DNA from: M3007 sp041741155
Lineage (GTDB): Bacteria; Bacteroidota; Bacteroidia; Chitinophagales; Saprospiraceae
Direction of reading: 5' to 3'
Length of the DNA stretch: 64,000 nt
Assembly: GCA_041741155.1 (NCBI GenBank)
Contig: JBGSKO010000062.1
Location: forward strand, 1-64,000
Of the stretch, positions 8,361-17,954 are shown piece after piece; within the stretch, counting starts at the first letter, position 1, and every line of letters begins with the position of its first letter. Made by a program: the position numbers and the translations under genes. The notes beneath the pieces are model-generated. The model saw only the letters and a program-made list of their open reading frames with translations, was not told the origin of the DNA and made no database searches.

Positions 8361-9541
8361 AAAAAATCGGCGGGGTTTATTTGCAAAAACGTTTGCCAGG
8401 GCAAGCCATCCGGTCCGATAAGCAGCATTTTGTCCGGAGCCATTTTTTTTCGGAAAGATTCCATACCCGATGCGCTACGCAAAACGCCGCTTTTTACTTC
8501 GATGGCGAGGGTTTTACCTCTGTGTTGCAGCACGAAGTCAACCTCGTCGTTGCCGTCCCGCCAATAGTACAATGCATCACCCTCCTGCCGCGCATGGTTG
8601 AGCAAGTGGGCGCCTACTGCCGATTCGACGATACGTCCCCATTTTTCCGGGATAGCTAATATTTCAGGGAGTGTTTCAGACAATTGGGCGGAGAGCAGGG
8701 CTGTGTTATGTACTTGAAATTTGGGGCTGGACTGCCGCTGTCGGACAACGCTGCCCGAAAATTTTTCTAAACCGGCCAACAACCCTGCCGAGTCGAGCAA
8801 GTTCAGGTAATGTGCCAGTGTGGTCGTATTTCCTGCATCAAGCAGTTGGCCGAGTATTTTATTGAAGGCAAGGGATTGTCCCGAAAAAACACAACCAATT
8901 TCGAACAAACGGCGCAGCAAGGCCGGTTTGTCCACCCGGGTTAGCGACAGAATATCGCGAGAAATACTGGGTTCGATGAGTGCGTCGGCGACGTATTTTT
9001 TCCAGCGGTGCTCGTCGGCAATCAACCGCGCCGTACCGGGATAGCCACCAAACCACGCATACTGTTCGGGAGAAAAACCAAATGCCGCCTGCATCTCTGC
9101 AAAAGACCAGTGGCCGATGTAAGTAAGTTCAAAACGTCCGGCAAGCGATTCGGTCAGCCCTTGTTGCAACAACAGACGGGACGAACCGAGCAATACCACC
9201 TTAATCGGCGTATTCGTGCGCGTATCCGAGTCCCAGTTCGCCTTGACCGTCTCGCTCCAGTTCGGAATTTTCTGGATTTCATCCACCGCCAGGAGTAACT
9301 CGGAAGCCCCGGACAGCTTCCATTTTATACGGGCGGTTTCCCATTGTTGCTCCAGCCAGGCCGCACCGGCGTTTGCCGTTCCGTCGGCCGAAATACTGTG
9401 GTGCGGTATCGTACGTGCCGACAGTAACTGCCCCACCAGTGTCGTTTTCCCTACTTGCCGCGGCCCGGCAAGCACCTGAATAACGGCTCGTGGCTCACTC
9501 AGCCTTTTTTCAAGTGCCTGAAAATGTGCTCGTTGAAACAT
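8357..9541 (-). CDS. AAA+ ATPase with C-terminal DUF4143-type domain
   Basis: The 394-residue protein carries a Walker A motif (GPRQVGKTT, lysine near residue 32), a Walker B-like strand (LLLAVDEIQKIP) and a sensor segment (VVLLGSSRLLL). The C-terminal half has the helical and restriction-nuclease-like region typical of DUF4143 ATPases (NDEVDFVLQHRGKTLAIEVKSG). These ATPases are accessory genes, often in several copies per genome, and their role is not established; some links to toxin-antitoxin-like or defence loci have been proposed. I start at ATG 9541; an upstream TTG at 9559 falls inside the repeat-rich leader. The flank is AT-rich, and three ACTCAAT repeats spaced 22 bp precede the gene, pointing to autoregulation or to a mobile boundary. 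Confidence 0.9.
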   Translation of the reverse strand: MFQRAHFQALEKRLSEPRAVIQVLAGPRQVGKTTLVGQLLSARTIPHHSISADGTANAGAAWLEQQWETARIKWKLSGASELLLAVDEIQKIPNWSETVKANWDSDTRTNTPIKVVLLGSSRLLLQQGLTESLAGRFELTYIGHWSFAEMQAAFGFSPEQYAWFGGYPGTARLIADEHRWKKYVADALIEPSISRDILSLTRVDKPALLRRLFEIGCVFSGQSLAFNKILGQLLDAGNTTTLAHYLNLLDSAGLLAGLEKFSGSVVRQRQSSPKFQVHNTALLSAQLSETLPEILAIPEKWGRIVESAVGAHLLNHARQEGDALYYWRDGNDEVDFVLQHRGKTLAIEVKSGVLRSASGMESFRKKMAPDKMLLIGPDGLPWQTFLQINPADFF

Positions 9542-9553
9542 GATATTTAATTT

Positions 9554-9604
9554 ACTCAATGCAATGAGTAAAATTACTCAATGTTTTTAACAACTATACT
9601 CAAT
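9554..9604. promoter_or_regulatory. Operator-like array: three ACTCAAT repeats at 22-bp spacing plus a dyad
   Basis: ACTCAAT occurs at 9554, 9576 and 9598, exactly 22 bp apart, about two helical turns. Between the first two copies, 9565-9580 is a 7-bp perfect dyad, TGAGTAA/TTACTCA, with a two-base spacer. The array sits 13 to 63 bases upstream of the ATPase start codon in an AT-rich stretch. Binding by a repressor is inferred, not shown. The remaining bases to 9778 hold no gene that I can support. Confidence 0.7.
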
Positions 9605-9778
9605 AAAAATATTTATTTATTCAAAGTTTTAACTATTCCCTGAAACGGTATGCGGTGAACCCCGACACCTACCCCCCTGCCTTCAACCAAAAACCCCATC
9701 GGCTGTTACATGCCGGATCGCAGTGCGATCGGTGGTTTTCACAGTTCTCTAAACCTCTTTTCTACTTAAACACGCACC

Positions 9779-9955
9779 ATGTTCAATTTTTTCAAAACAG
9801 ACCCGATCAAAAAACTGCGCAAGCAGTACGAACAAAAAATGCTTGAAGCCCGCGACCTCCAGCGCAGCGGCGATATCCAGGCATTTGCCCATAAAACCGC
9901 CGAAGCAGAGGCCATCATGGAAGAAATGGAGCGCCTGAGCAAAGCCGGAAAGTAA
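9779..9955 (+). CDS. 58-residue protein, DUF6435-like
   Basis: The reading frame gives MFNFFKTDPIKKL, a lysine- and glutamine-rich helix, GDIQAF, and a final helix ending in SKAGK. The pattern of an N-terminal FxFFKxDPIKKL followed by two charged helices and a central GDI is that of the short DUF6435 proteins. No transmembrane segment or catalytic motif is present. The role is unknown. It ends 20 bases before the stop codon of the convergent DMT transporter gene. Codon use matches the neighbouring genes, which supports real coding despite the small size. Confidence 0.8.
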   Translation: MFNFFKTDPIKKLRKQYEQKMLEARDLQRSGDIQAFAHKTAEAEAIMEEMERLSKAGK

Positions 9956-9975
9956 CGTAACCGTACCGGCGGACT

Positions 9976-10959
9976 TCAGTCGGCCGCAATACGACTGCTC
10001 GCTTTTGAAAGAACTGCCCCCGCCCGATATCCCCGGTTCACCAGCCACACCCCGCAGATCGTGATGCCCATGCCCGCAAATTCCCAAGCACTCAAATGCT
10101 CGCCGAGAAAAAGCCAGCCCAGCAAAATGGCCACCATCGGGTTGATGTAGGTGTACAGTGACGAAACCGTGGCACTCAGGTGTTGCAGCGCAAACATGTA
10201 CAAACTGAACGCCAGCGCCGAGCCGATCAGGGCAAGGTAAATGACTGCCAACCAGCCCTGGTTGGTGTGTTGTATAACGTGCGACCGGTCAAATAACAGA
10301 CTCAGCACAAAACCGCCCAGGCCGCCGACGGTGATCTGCAAGCCGGCGTTCAGCACCGGCGACACCCGCGGGTCGTTCCAGCGCTTGGCCATCACGGTAC
10401 CCAGCGACCATGTGAAACAGGAGCCGAAACACGCAAAAATTCCCCAGCGGTAATCGGGATGCAGAAAATCGGCCCATCCGTGGTGGAAGATAAGTCCCAG
10501 ACCGCCGAAACCCAGCAGCACCCCGCCAATGGTGGACGCGTTGATGCGCTCCGTTCCTTTCCAGCCCAGATTGATCAGCACCACCATCACCGGCGTCAGC
10601 GAACCGATGACGGCCGCCAGTCCCGACGACACGTGCTGCATCCCCCAGGTGATGAACCCGTTCCCGCCGGTGATCGTACACAAGCCGGTGAGCGCTTGCA
10701 ACCCCAGGTAGCGCCGCGTGAGCGCCGAACCCGGCTGCTGCCCCTCGGTCAGAAGACCCGGCGGCACCGCTGCGGACCGCACCCGACCGGCAGCCAGTGC
10801 CCAGGCCAGGAGCAGCAAGCCCGCCGTCGTTTGTCGCAGCCCCACCAGCAAGTAGGGCGGAAAATCGCGAATGGCGAATTTGATGGCGGTGTACGTCGTA
10901 CCCCAGATGATGCAGATGGCAGCAAGGGATAAATAAGCCTGGATTAGTGGACGGGACAT
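9976..10959 (-). CDS. DMT-superfamily (EamA) transporter
   Basis: The 327-residue inner-membrane protein has ten hydrophobic segments arranged as two EamA repeats. The first starts at CIIWGTTYTAIKFAI and ends near NLGWKGTERI; the second runs from IFACFGSCFTWSLGTVMAKR to the YINPMVAILLGWLFLGE signature. Members export metabolites such as amino acids or their derivatives; the substrate here cannot be told. The frame is open to 11037, but the 26 extra residues are charged and cysteine-rich without a membrane segment, so I start at the ATG before SRPLIQAY. The gene lies 44 bases downstream of the BNR-repeat protein on the same strand and has a weak -7-like CATCTTTG of its own in that gap. Confidence 0.92.
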   Translation of the reverse strand: MSRPLIQAYLSLAAICIIWGTTYTAIKFAIRDFPPYLLVGLRQTTAGLLLLAWALAAGRVRSAAVPPGLLTEGQQPGSALTRRYLGLQALTGLCTITGGNGFITWGMQHVSSGLAAVIGSLTPVMVVLINLGWKGTERINASTIGGVLLGFGGLGLIFHHGWADFLHPDYRWGIFACFGSCFTWSLGTVMAKRWNDPRVSPVLNAGLQITVGGLGGFVLSLLFDRSHVIQHTNQGWLAVIYLALIGSALAFSLYMFALQHLSATVSSLYTYINPMVAILLGWLFLGEHLSAWEFAGMGITICGVWLVNRGYRAGAVLSKASSRIAAD

Positions 10960-11003
10960 GCGACGGCGGATAAGTTTGGCCGCAAAGATGCAACAAGCAT
11001 CTT

Positions 11004-14000
11004 CTACCGCCACTGCACTTTCCCTGCACCCACCCAACGACCGCCGGCATCTTCCACCCGAAAAAAGCAGACCCCGGCGGGCAAGCCCTTGCGCCGCAGC
11101 AGGTGTCGGGCGCCGGTGGCCGTTTCGTCGCGCAGTACACGTCCCAAGGCGTCCGTCAATACGATGCGGTGCCGGTTGAACACCCCGTCACGCAGTTGGA
11201 AAACCACCTCATCGAGCGCGGGATTGGGCGATACGGACACCCGTGCCGGACGCTTTTCTCCGTCGAGTGCTTCCGTACCGGTGATGTAGTCTATGCCCAC
11301 CGTGTGCAGGGTTTGGTTGGTTATGATCGGGTCGTTGAAATCGAAGTAGATACCCGCCTCGTTGAAAATCTGCGCACCGATGGGCACATCGGGCCGTTGG
11401 GCCACCCGGAACCGCACGAAGCCCTGCGACCCGGCGAGGTTCACATTGCTGTCGGGCAGCAGGATGTTCGCAAAGGTGAACTGCAGCACGCCGCCGCCGC
11501 TCAACGTCCAGGTGTACGGGTGCGAGGCCGCGCCGGGCCGCACCGAGGCAGGGTCCAGCCAGGGCGACAGCGTGTCGCGGATGAACACATTGAAGGCTGT
11601 ATCGGTGCCCGTGTTTTGGAATCGGATGAGGTAGTCCAACTCCTGCCCGGGCCGGATGCGGTGCTGCTCCCCGTAGCCGAGCGGAAGGCCCTGCTTGTCG
11701 TTGGGGTCGTAGGCGCCGATGTTTTCTAAACATACGCGATCCCAGGAGTACTCGAACGTATTGACCCCGAACTGGTTGACAAAACCCAGGCTCTCAAACC
11801 CGCCGCAACCCTCCGAAAAAGCAACGGCCACCGTGGAGAACGGGTGCCCCGGCTCCTGCTGCGATTCGATGCGCCAGGTGTGGCCGTTGGCCGGCCGTTC
11901 GAGGGTGAGTTGTTCGCCGGGAATGTAGTCATCCTGGCCTTGCATCAGCACCACGTCGTCTTCGATGATGATGTAGTTGAGCGACTGGGACTGCACCGGC
12001 CCGATGTTGCGCAGGCGCAAAGCCACGACGGTGTCCTGGCACTCGGCCTCGGCCACCACGGTCGCGCCCGACCAATTCGGCACTGGGGTACACAGGGTGT
12101 CCGGGTAGGCGTGAGCTGTTATGCAGTGCGTTTGGCCGAGCACCGTGGAATCGCAATCCACGTGTACCACGAGGCCGAATTGGCCGCATTCGCCGCTGGC
12201 CACGCTGCCGAGTTGGAAGCGGTAGGTGTTGTTGCCGAGCGCCTCATGGGGCAGGTCGGCGCTCACGAACTCCAGGAACTCGTCGAGGATCACGTCCACG
12301 CGGGCGCTGTCGGTTGTTTCGGTGCCCGGGTTGCAGTACTGCACGTAGGCGTTGTTGTCGAAACAGCGGCGCAGGCGCGGCACACCGACCGATACAGATA
12401 TAAGTGGGCACTCGGCGAGGGCGATGGCAGCGAAGTCAACGGTGTCGGTGGAGAAGAGGCTGTCGGATTGTACGGTTTGGACACTGTCGCACAATCCCCA
12501 CCAGAGACTTTGAGGAGTGGTCACCTGTACCGTGTACAGGCCGGTGTCCACGAAAAACGTGTAGTGTCCGTCGGTTCCGGTGGTGTTGTAAAAGGTGTTT
12601 TCGCCTTCGAGGGTTACAGCCCAGTTGCGCAGCGGTTCCTGGGCGTCGGGGGTGCTGCACTCGGCGTCGGCGTCGCGGCGGACGTGGCCGGTGATGTAGG
12701 CGCCCTGATTGACTGGCATAACCGTACGGTATATCTTCCCGGCTTCCAGAGCCAGGTACAAGTTTCCCGCAGGAGACAATTCAAGATCGCTCAACGTAAC
12801 GGGGGTTGCATCCTCTTCATATTTTGGTAAGCCATACCAGGAGTTGCCGCCATCGGCAGAAACTTGCACCTGTTTTTCTTGGTGGTTATAGGTAAAAATT
12901 ATCCCTATTTCATTTACCCCAAGGATAGAAGCAGCCACGTTCGACGGTATCGTCTTGTACTGCCACCCTACCCCCTCATTGTTCGATATGGCCAATTTAC
13001 TTCCGTTGTTGTAACCCAGAACGTAGATTTCACCGTTTGGGCCAACATCTATTGCAAGTTGTTGGGGATACGGAAAATTCAAAGTCAATACCGGCGTCCA
13101 GGTTTGCCCGTCATTGGTACTTTGGAATAAATCATTGGGCCAAGCTGTTCCTTTTTCGGCCACTATCGCAAACAGCCTTCCTCCGGGATGTTGTGCCAAT
13201 TGAATCAAAGAAGCATCCGGGAAAAAAATATTCGTCCAAGTTTGTCCGAGGTCTTCCGACCGCATGATTCCGGAAGTGCCAGAACAAAACAAAACAGCAT
13301 TAGCTCCAGCAAACACATTGCTGTTGATTACTCCTCCCGGTGGGGTAATTGTTTCAAAAAATTGGCCATTGTTTGTGCTTAGCCATACCTGTCCTCCCAT
13401 ACCAAACAAAAAAGTATCCGCCCCCAACACCTCTATCGGATGCCTGAAGTAGGAATAACTTGCGCTTGTATCAGCCAGTATTCTCGTCCAGTGTTGTCCG
13501 ACATCGTCCGTGCGCCACAACCCGTTTGGGGTTGAAGTCAGCGCGCTTGTTTCTGAAATAAAGGCCAATTGGCGGATAAAAGCCTGTTGAATGCCAACAG
13601 ATGCAAAAGACCAGGTTGCTCCTGCATCGGAAGATCGGAAAAAGGCGCCTCTTCGACTGCCCCAAACGTCTCCATTAGCCAAAGGGAACCCCCAAACAAA
13701 TTCCTGAGGCTGCTCCGGAAAACCCTGAAAAATCGCCCACGTTTCACCGTCGTCGTCTGAAAAATACAAATCCCGGTTGGTGGCTAATAGCAAGCGGCCA
13801 TTTGTCAAATCAACAATAGGTTGGGGACGGGTATTTTCATCAATGGTCAGGGAGATGGGACAGGGTTGCCACGTCATGCCTTGATCGGCAGAGCGGTACA
13901 ATATATTGTTTCCACCGAATTGGGGTACCGTGAATAAGGTGCCGGACGATACATAAAGCAAATAACTTTCCGCACTTGCCTTTGTCCGTTCAACCCAGTT

Positions 14001-14579
14001 TTCACCGTCGTCTGCCGAAATGGCCAACCTGCCGGATGCACCGTCCAGAATAATGGCACTTTGCTCGAGCGGGGCGCAGGTTACCGGCGAATAGTTGACC
14101 AAAGGTGTCATAACCCAAGTAGCGCCGTTGTCCGTTGAGCGATGTAAACGGTTTAAATCGTCATTCCCCAATAGTGTCCCGGATCGGGTTTCTGCCACGC
14201 TATTTACCATCAAATCAGCATTCACGAGTGCCCACGACAAACCGGCATCGGTTGAGCGGTACAACTCCCTTTTCATATCAATATTGATGATGGATACAAC
14301 TATACAGTAAAAAACGCCGGAGTAGCCAATATAGACTTCCTCGCTGTAGGAAGAGACATTTGCCCTGTTGACCTGAATTGGATTCCAGGTTTCACCATTA
14401 TCCGTCGAACGATAGAGCGATCCGTCTGTGTGTCGGGCATACAGGGTATTGCCGTCCGTTGGTAACAAAGCATAGCCGCCGCCATACGGCCCATTCACCT
14501 CCTCCCAATACCCCCCCTGCCCCCACACCCCGGCCCGTAAAAACAACAAAAAAAGTGATACGATTACAATCCTGTTCAT
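11004..14579 (-). CDS. Large secreted BNR/Ycf48-like repeat protein, T9SS cargo
   Basis: This 1191-residue protein has a signal peptide (IVIVSLFLLFLRAGVWGQ). Residues about 25-640 carry repeated STDNGETW / SADDGENW-type turns of sortilin-like BNR beta-propellers. Residues about 645-715 are a Cna-B/SdrD-like sandwich (ITGHVRRDADAECSTPDAQE). Two DUF11-like immunoglobulin modules follow, the second with ELDYLIRFQNTGTDTAFNVF and GIYFDFNDPIITNQ. A T9SS type A sorting domain (VSVSPNPALDEVVF to the end) closes the protein. It is therefore expected on the cell surface or in the medium, with a likely binding rather than catalytic role. The ATG at 14579 directly precedes the signal peptide; another in-frame start lies three codons upstream. 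It is divergent from the hypothetical gene at 14876. Confidence 0.9.
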   Translation of the reverse strand: MNRIVIVSLFLLFLRAGVWGQGGYWEEVNGPYGGGYALLPTDGNTLYARHTDGSLYRSTDNGETWNPIQVNRANVSSYSEEVYIGYSGVFYCIVVSIINIDMKRELYRSTDAGLSWALVNADLMVNSVAETRSGTLLGNDDLNRLHRSTDNGATWVMTPLVNYSPVTCAPLEQSAIILDGASGRLAISADDGENWVERTKASAESYLLYVSSGTLFTVPQFGGNNILYRSADQGMTWQPCPISLTIDENTRPQPIVDLTNGRLLLATNRDLYFSDDDGETWAIFQGFPEQPQEFVWGFPLANGDVWGSRRGAFFRSSDAGATWSFASVGIQQAFIRQLAFISETSALTSTPNGLWRTDDVGQHWTRILADTSASYSYFRHPIEVLGADTFLFGMGGQVWLSTNNGQFFETITPPGGVINSNVFAGANAVLFCSGTSGIMRSEDLGQTWTNIFFPDASLIQLAQHPGGRLFAIVAEKGTAWPNDLFQSTNDGQTWTPVLTLNFPYPQQLAIDVGPNGEIYVLGYNNGSKLAISNNEGVGWQYKTIPSNVAASILGVNEIGIIFTYNHQEKQVQVSADGGNSWYGLPKYEEDATPVTLSDLELSPAGNLYLALEAGKIYRTVMPVNQGAYITGHVRRDADAECSTPDAQEPLRNWAVTLEGENTFYNTTGTDGHYTFFVDTGLYTVQVTTPQSLWWGLCDSVQTVQSDSLFSTDTVDFAAIALAECPLISVSVGVPRLRRCFDNNAYVQYCNPGTETTDSARVDVILDEFLEFVSADLPHEALGNNTYRFQLGSVASGECGQFGLVVHVDCDSTVLGQTHCITAHAYPDTLCTPVPNWSGATVVAEAECQDTVVALRLRNIGPVQSQSLNYIIIEDDVVLMQGQDDYIPGEQLTLERPANGHTWRIESQQEPGHPFSTVAVAFSEGCGGFESLGFVNQFGVNTFEYSWDRVCLENIGAYDPNDKQGLPLGYGEQHRIRPGQELDYLIRFQNTGTDTAFNVFIRDTLSPWLDPASVRPGAASHPYTWTLSGGGVLQFTFANILLPDSNVNLAGSQGFVRFRVAQRPDVPIGAQIFNEAGIYFDFNDPIITNQTLHTVGIDYITGTEALDGEKRPARVSVSPNPALDEVVFQLRDGVFNRHRIVLTDALGRVLRDETATGARHLLRRKGLPAGVCFFRVEDAGGRWVGAGKVQWR

Positions 14580-14875
14580 GGCGATCATTTTTGGTAAAAA
14601 TTACAGCCCAAAGGTGCGCTGTTACAGGTGTGCAAGCAAATACAAAAATTAGCCAAAATCGAAAATAATTTTTTTTAAAAAACTGATTATCAAGATTTAA
14701 AAAATAATTTTACCGAAAAAATATAAAATAATGCAATCTGGTTCTGGCTGTAGATATGGAGGGAGAAGCAGCCAGACGGCCTTTGTCCTCCACAAGTCCC
14801 TGTCGTACCACTACTCTACGATGCCACATGCCTGACCGAAACCGGAACGGCGTTCCGAAACACACCAGTCCACAC

Positions 14876-16279
14876 ATGCAAAACACCCTCCTGCTCCGCA
14901 CCCTCAAACAACTACCCGCCAAAGATTTACGTGCCCTGCGCGACTTTGCCCGCTGTGCCTGCTTCAACCGCCGCGACGACGTGGCCCGCCTGTGCGAATA
15001 CCTCGTCGCGCACCTCGGCAAGCCAATCCCCAGGGTATTCGAGGCCGAGCGCCTGTTCGAGGCCGCCTGCCCGGGCCAGACCTTCGATGTCCGGCACTTG
15101 CGCCACATTATGTCGTACCTGCTCGACGTGGTGCGGCAGTACCTCGCCTGGTCGGAGTGGCACGCCGATACTGCCGAGCAGCAACGCTACCTCGTGCAGG
15201 CCCTGCGCAACCGGGGGCTGGAACAACTTTTTGAAAAAGAATGGCAACGCGCCGACACCACTGCCGAGGAAGATCCCGTGCGCGATGCCCGCTACCATTT
15301 CCGCCGCTACCAACTCCAACAGGAAAATCTCGAACGCGCCGCCAGCCGCGGGCGCACGGCCCGATTCAGCCTGCAACCCCTGCCCGACGAACTCACTGTA
15401 TTTTATGTGTCCGAAATGCTGCGCCACGCCTGTGCCGCCCTGATGCACCAGGCCGTGGCCGGCCAGGCATACCGGATTGACCTGCTGAACGCCCTGCTCG
15501 ACGCAGCCGGACAGGAAACCCTGCTGAAAGCTCCGGCGGTAGCCGTCTATTACCATGCCTACCAGATGCTCCAGGCGCCCGAATCCGCCGAGCCGTTCGA
15601 GCGGCTGAAGACACTGCTGGTAGCACACGAAAACCGTTTTTCGCGGGAGGAAATGCGCGGCCTCTACCTCATGGCTATCAACGGCTGCATCCGCCGCATG
15701 AACGCCGGACAACGGGCCTACATCCGCGAGGCATTCGACCTGTACCGGGCGGCCCTGGAGCGCGATTTCCTGACCGAAAACGGCATCCTGTCGGGGTTTA
15801 CCTACAAAAATATCATCCGCGTGGGTGCAGCCCTTGATGAGCACGACTGGACGGAAAATTTTCTCGAAAAACACCGCGCCCAACTGCACCCCGACGAACG
15901 CGAAAACCTCCACCGTTACAACTTAGCCTACCTGCGCTTCCAGCAACGCGACTATGCCCAGGCAATGCCCCTGCTTCAACAAACCGACCTCGAAGACCCA
16001 CTCAACAACCTCGATGCCCGGCGTATGCTCCTCCGCATGTATGTGGAACTCGGAGAATGGGATGCGCTCGAATCCCTGCTGCAAAGCTTTGCGGCCTACC
16101 TGCGCCGTCAAAAAAACCTCGGTTACCACCGCACCACCAACGAGAACCTGATTTTTTTTACCAAAAAACTACTGGAGATCAACCGTACCGCACCCCAGGC
16201 CGCGGCCACCCTGCGGGCCGAAATAGAAGCCACCCCCGATGTGGCCGAGCGGGCATGGCTGTTGGCGCAGGTGGGGTAA
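14876..16279 (+). CDS. Conserved-type hypothetical, all-helical TPR-like protein
   Basis: The 467-residue protein is predicted to be almost fully helical, without a signal peptide or membrane segment. It opens with LLLRTLKQLPAKDLRALRDF and CACFNRRDDVARLCEYLVAH. The C-terminal third has helix pairs spaced like degenerate TPR repeats (NLHRYNLAYLRFQQRDYAQAMPLLQQ, then a helix with ARRMLLRMYVELGEWDALESLL). Similar-looking large helical proteins are common hypotheticals in Saprospiria genomes, but I cannot name a family. The frame extends upstream to 14756; I chose the ATG at 14876 because the 40 preceding residues are low-complexity. The 14580-14875 gap is AT-rich around 14650-14745 and holds no gene. 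panC follows in the same direction. Confidence 0.75.
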   Translation: MQNTLLLRTLKQLPAKDLRALRDFARCACFNRRDDVARLCEYLVAHLGKPIPRVFEAERLFEAACPGQTFDVRHLRHIMSYLLDVVRQYLAWSEWHADTAEQQRYLVQALRNRGLEQLFEKEWQRADTTAEEDPVRDARYHFRRYQLQQENLERAASRGRTARFSLQPLPDELTVFYVSEMLRHACAALMHQAVAGQAYRIDLLNALLDAAGQETLLKAPAVAVYYHAYQMLQAPESAEPFERLKTLLVAHENRFSREEMRGLYLMAINGCIRRMNAGQRAYIREAFDLYRAALERDFLTENGILSGFTYKNIIRVGAALDEHDWTENFLEKHRAQLHPDERENLHRYNLAYLRFQQRDYAQAMPLLQQTDLEDPLNNLDARRMLLRMYVELGEWDALESLLQSFAAYLRRQKNLGYHRTTNENLIFFTKKLLEINRTAPQAAATLRAEIEATPDVAERAWLLAQVG

Positions 16280-16367
16280 GGTTTGTTCGTGCGGCAACTT
16301 CCAAGTTTTTCCCAACCTTTGCCGCCGCCCCAATCGAATCCATCAAAATAATCGAACCATTCGAACC

Positions 16368-17216
16368 ATGCTGGTTTTTACACAAGTAGCCGAACTGCAA
16401 CGCTGGCTTGACGGGCAACGCCGCGTCGGCAAAACCATCGGCTTTGCCCCGACCATGGGCGCCCTGCACACCGGACACCTCAGTTTGGTACATGCCGCCA
16501 AAGCGGAATGCGACCTCGCAGTAGTGAGTATTTTTGTCAATCCCACCCAGTTCAACGACCTCGGCGACCTGGATAAATACCCCCGACTGCCCAAAGAGGA
16601 CACTGCCCTCCTGCTCGATGCCGGCTGCGACGTCCTGTTTATGCCACCTGTGGCAGAGGTATATCCAACCGGGAAAGACCTGACGGTGTCGCTCGATTTC
16701 CGACAGCTGGATCAGGTCATGGAGGGCGTATTTCGTCCCGGTCATTTCACCGGTATGGCTACGGTGGTGAAGCGCCTGCTCGACATTGTGCAGCCGGACC
16801 GGTTGTACATGGGCCAAAAAGATTACCAGCAACTGACCATCGTGCGCGATATGCTGCGCCAACTCGACTCGCCCGTCCACCTGGTGATGTGCCCCACTAC
16901 CCGCGAGCCCGACGGCCTGGCCATGTCGAGCCGAAACCTGCGCCTGACGCCGGAGATGCGCGCTGCCGCACCGGTTATTTATGAAACCCTGCAGGCCGCC
17001 AAAACGGAATTTAAAACCCAACCCGCTGCCGTCGTGCAAGCCCACGCGCTCGAACGTTTGCAAGCTGCCGGTCTCCGGCCCGAATACTTCGAGTTCGTGG
17101 ATGGCATTTCGCTGCTGCCGGTGGCACATTGGGCCGATAACGCGTTCGTAGTGGCGTGTGTCGCCGCCTGGGCCGGGGAGGTGCGCTTGATTGACAATTT
17201 GGTGCTGAAGGGCTAA
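16368..17216 (+). CDS. panC: Pantoate--beta-alanine ligase
   Basis: PanC joins D-pantoate and beta-alanine with ATP to make pantothenate, the coenzyme A precursor, in the cytoplasm. The 282-residue length is normal. The nucleotide-binding PTMGALHTGH starts at residue 28, VNPTQF and the ATP-site MGQKDYQQL are present, and MSSRN matches the KMSKS-equivalent loop. I start at the ATG before LVFTQVAEL; the upstream 43 codons overlap the promoter region, which contains AACCTTTGC (one mismatch to TAnnTTTG) at 16314-16322. No panB or panD gene is adjacent, so the pathway genes are dispersed. A YhhN gene follows after 18 bases. Confidence 0.97.
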   Translation: MLVFTQVAELQRWLDGQRRVGKTIGFAPTMGALHTGHLSLVHAAKAECDLAVVSIFVNPTQFNDLGDLDKYPRLPKEDTALLLDAGCDVLFMPPVAEVYPTGKDLTVSLDFRQLDQVMEGVFRPGHFTGMATVVKRLLDIVQPDRLYMGQKDYQQLTIVRDMLRQLDSPVHLVMCPTTREPDGLAMSSRNLRLTPEMRAAAPVIYETLQAAKTEFKTQPAAVVQAHALERLQAAGLRPEYFEFVDGISLLPVAHWADNAFVVACVAAWAGEVRLIDNLVLKG

Positions 17217-17234
17217 ATTCCGTAACATTGCACA

Positions 17235-17954
17235 ATGGAACGAAAAAGCATGCTTTGGCTCGGCGCGTTTGCGCTGCTCGCCGTCGTGGAACTTACCGGC
17301 GAGGCACTCGAAAACCGCTCGCTCATCCTGTTCAGCAAGCCGCTGTTGATGCCGGTATTAGCTTTTTGGCTGATGCGCCGAACACCCGGCATCCGGCGTT
17401 TTTTTCGCCACACGGTACTGTCCGGACTGCTGTTTGCCATGCTCGGCGACATTTTTCTCATGTTTGCCGGAGGCGCGTACGATGCGCTGTTTTTCCTGCT
17501 GGGGCTGGGCGCATTTTTGACCACACAGGCCTGCTACCTCGGCGGGTTTTTATCGGAAGTTAACCTGCAAAACGGCTACCTGCGCAAACAACCCTATTGG
17601 GCGGTGCCTTTTGGTCTTTTCCTGCTCAGCTTCCTGGCTTGGCTATGGCCGGGTATCCCCGAAGGGCTGCAACAACCCGTGGCGCTGTACGGCGCAATCA
17701 TCACGGCCATGGTGCTGGGGGTAGTCAATTTGAAAGGGCACGTGCATCGCGACGTGTTTCACAGCCTGCTGGCCGGGGCACTTTTATTCCTGCTGTCGGA
17801 CTGCCTGATCGCAGCCGGCCGATTTGGATACCCGTTCCCGGGGTCGCGAGTGGCCATAATGGCCACATATATCGCCGGCCAATGGCTGATAGTGCGCGGC
17901 GTGGCCGAGCAGTTGCGGCATTTGCCGGAACGAAGGAAGCAAAATACACTTTAG
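17235..17954 (+). CDS. YhhN family integral membrane protein (lysoplasmalogenase-like)
   Basis: The 239-residue protein has about eight transmembrane helices and the family's conserved polar spots: SKPLLMPVLAF, MLGDIFLMF and LLSDCLIAAGRF. The family includes the mammalian lysoplasmalogenase TMEM86B, which cleaves the vinyl-ether bond of lysoplasmalogens. The bacterial substrate is not settled, so I give only the family. A TAACATTG element at 17223-17230 ends four bases before the ATG, which suggests a leaderless message. The stop TAG overlaps the TAA of the convergent lgt gene. Confidence 0.9.
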   Translation: MERKSMLWLGAFALLAVVELTGEALENRSLILFSKPLLMPVLAFWLMRRTPGIRRFFRHTVLSGLLFAMLGDIFLMFAGGAYDALFFLLGLGAFLTTQACYLGGFLSEVNLQNGYLRKQPYWAVPFGLFLLSFLAWLWPGIPEGLQQPVALYGAIITAMVLGVVNLKGHVHRDVFHSLLAGALLFLLSDCLIAAGRFGYPFPGSRVAIMATYIAGQWLIVRGVAEQLRHLPERRKQNTL

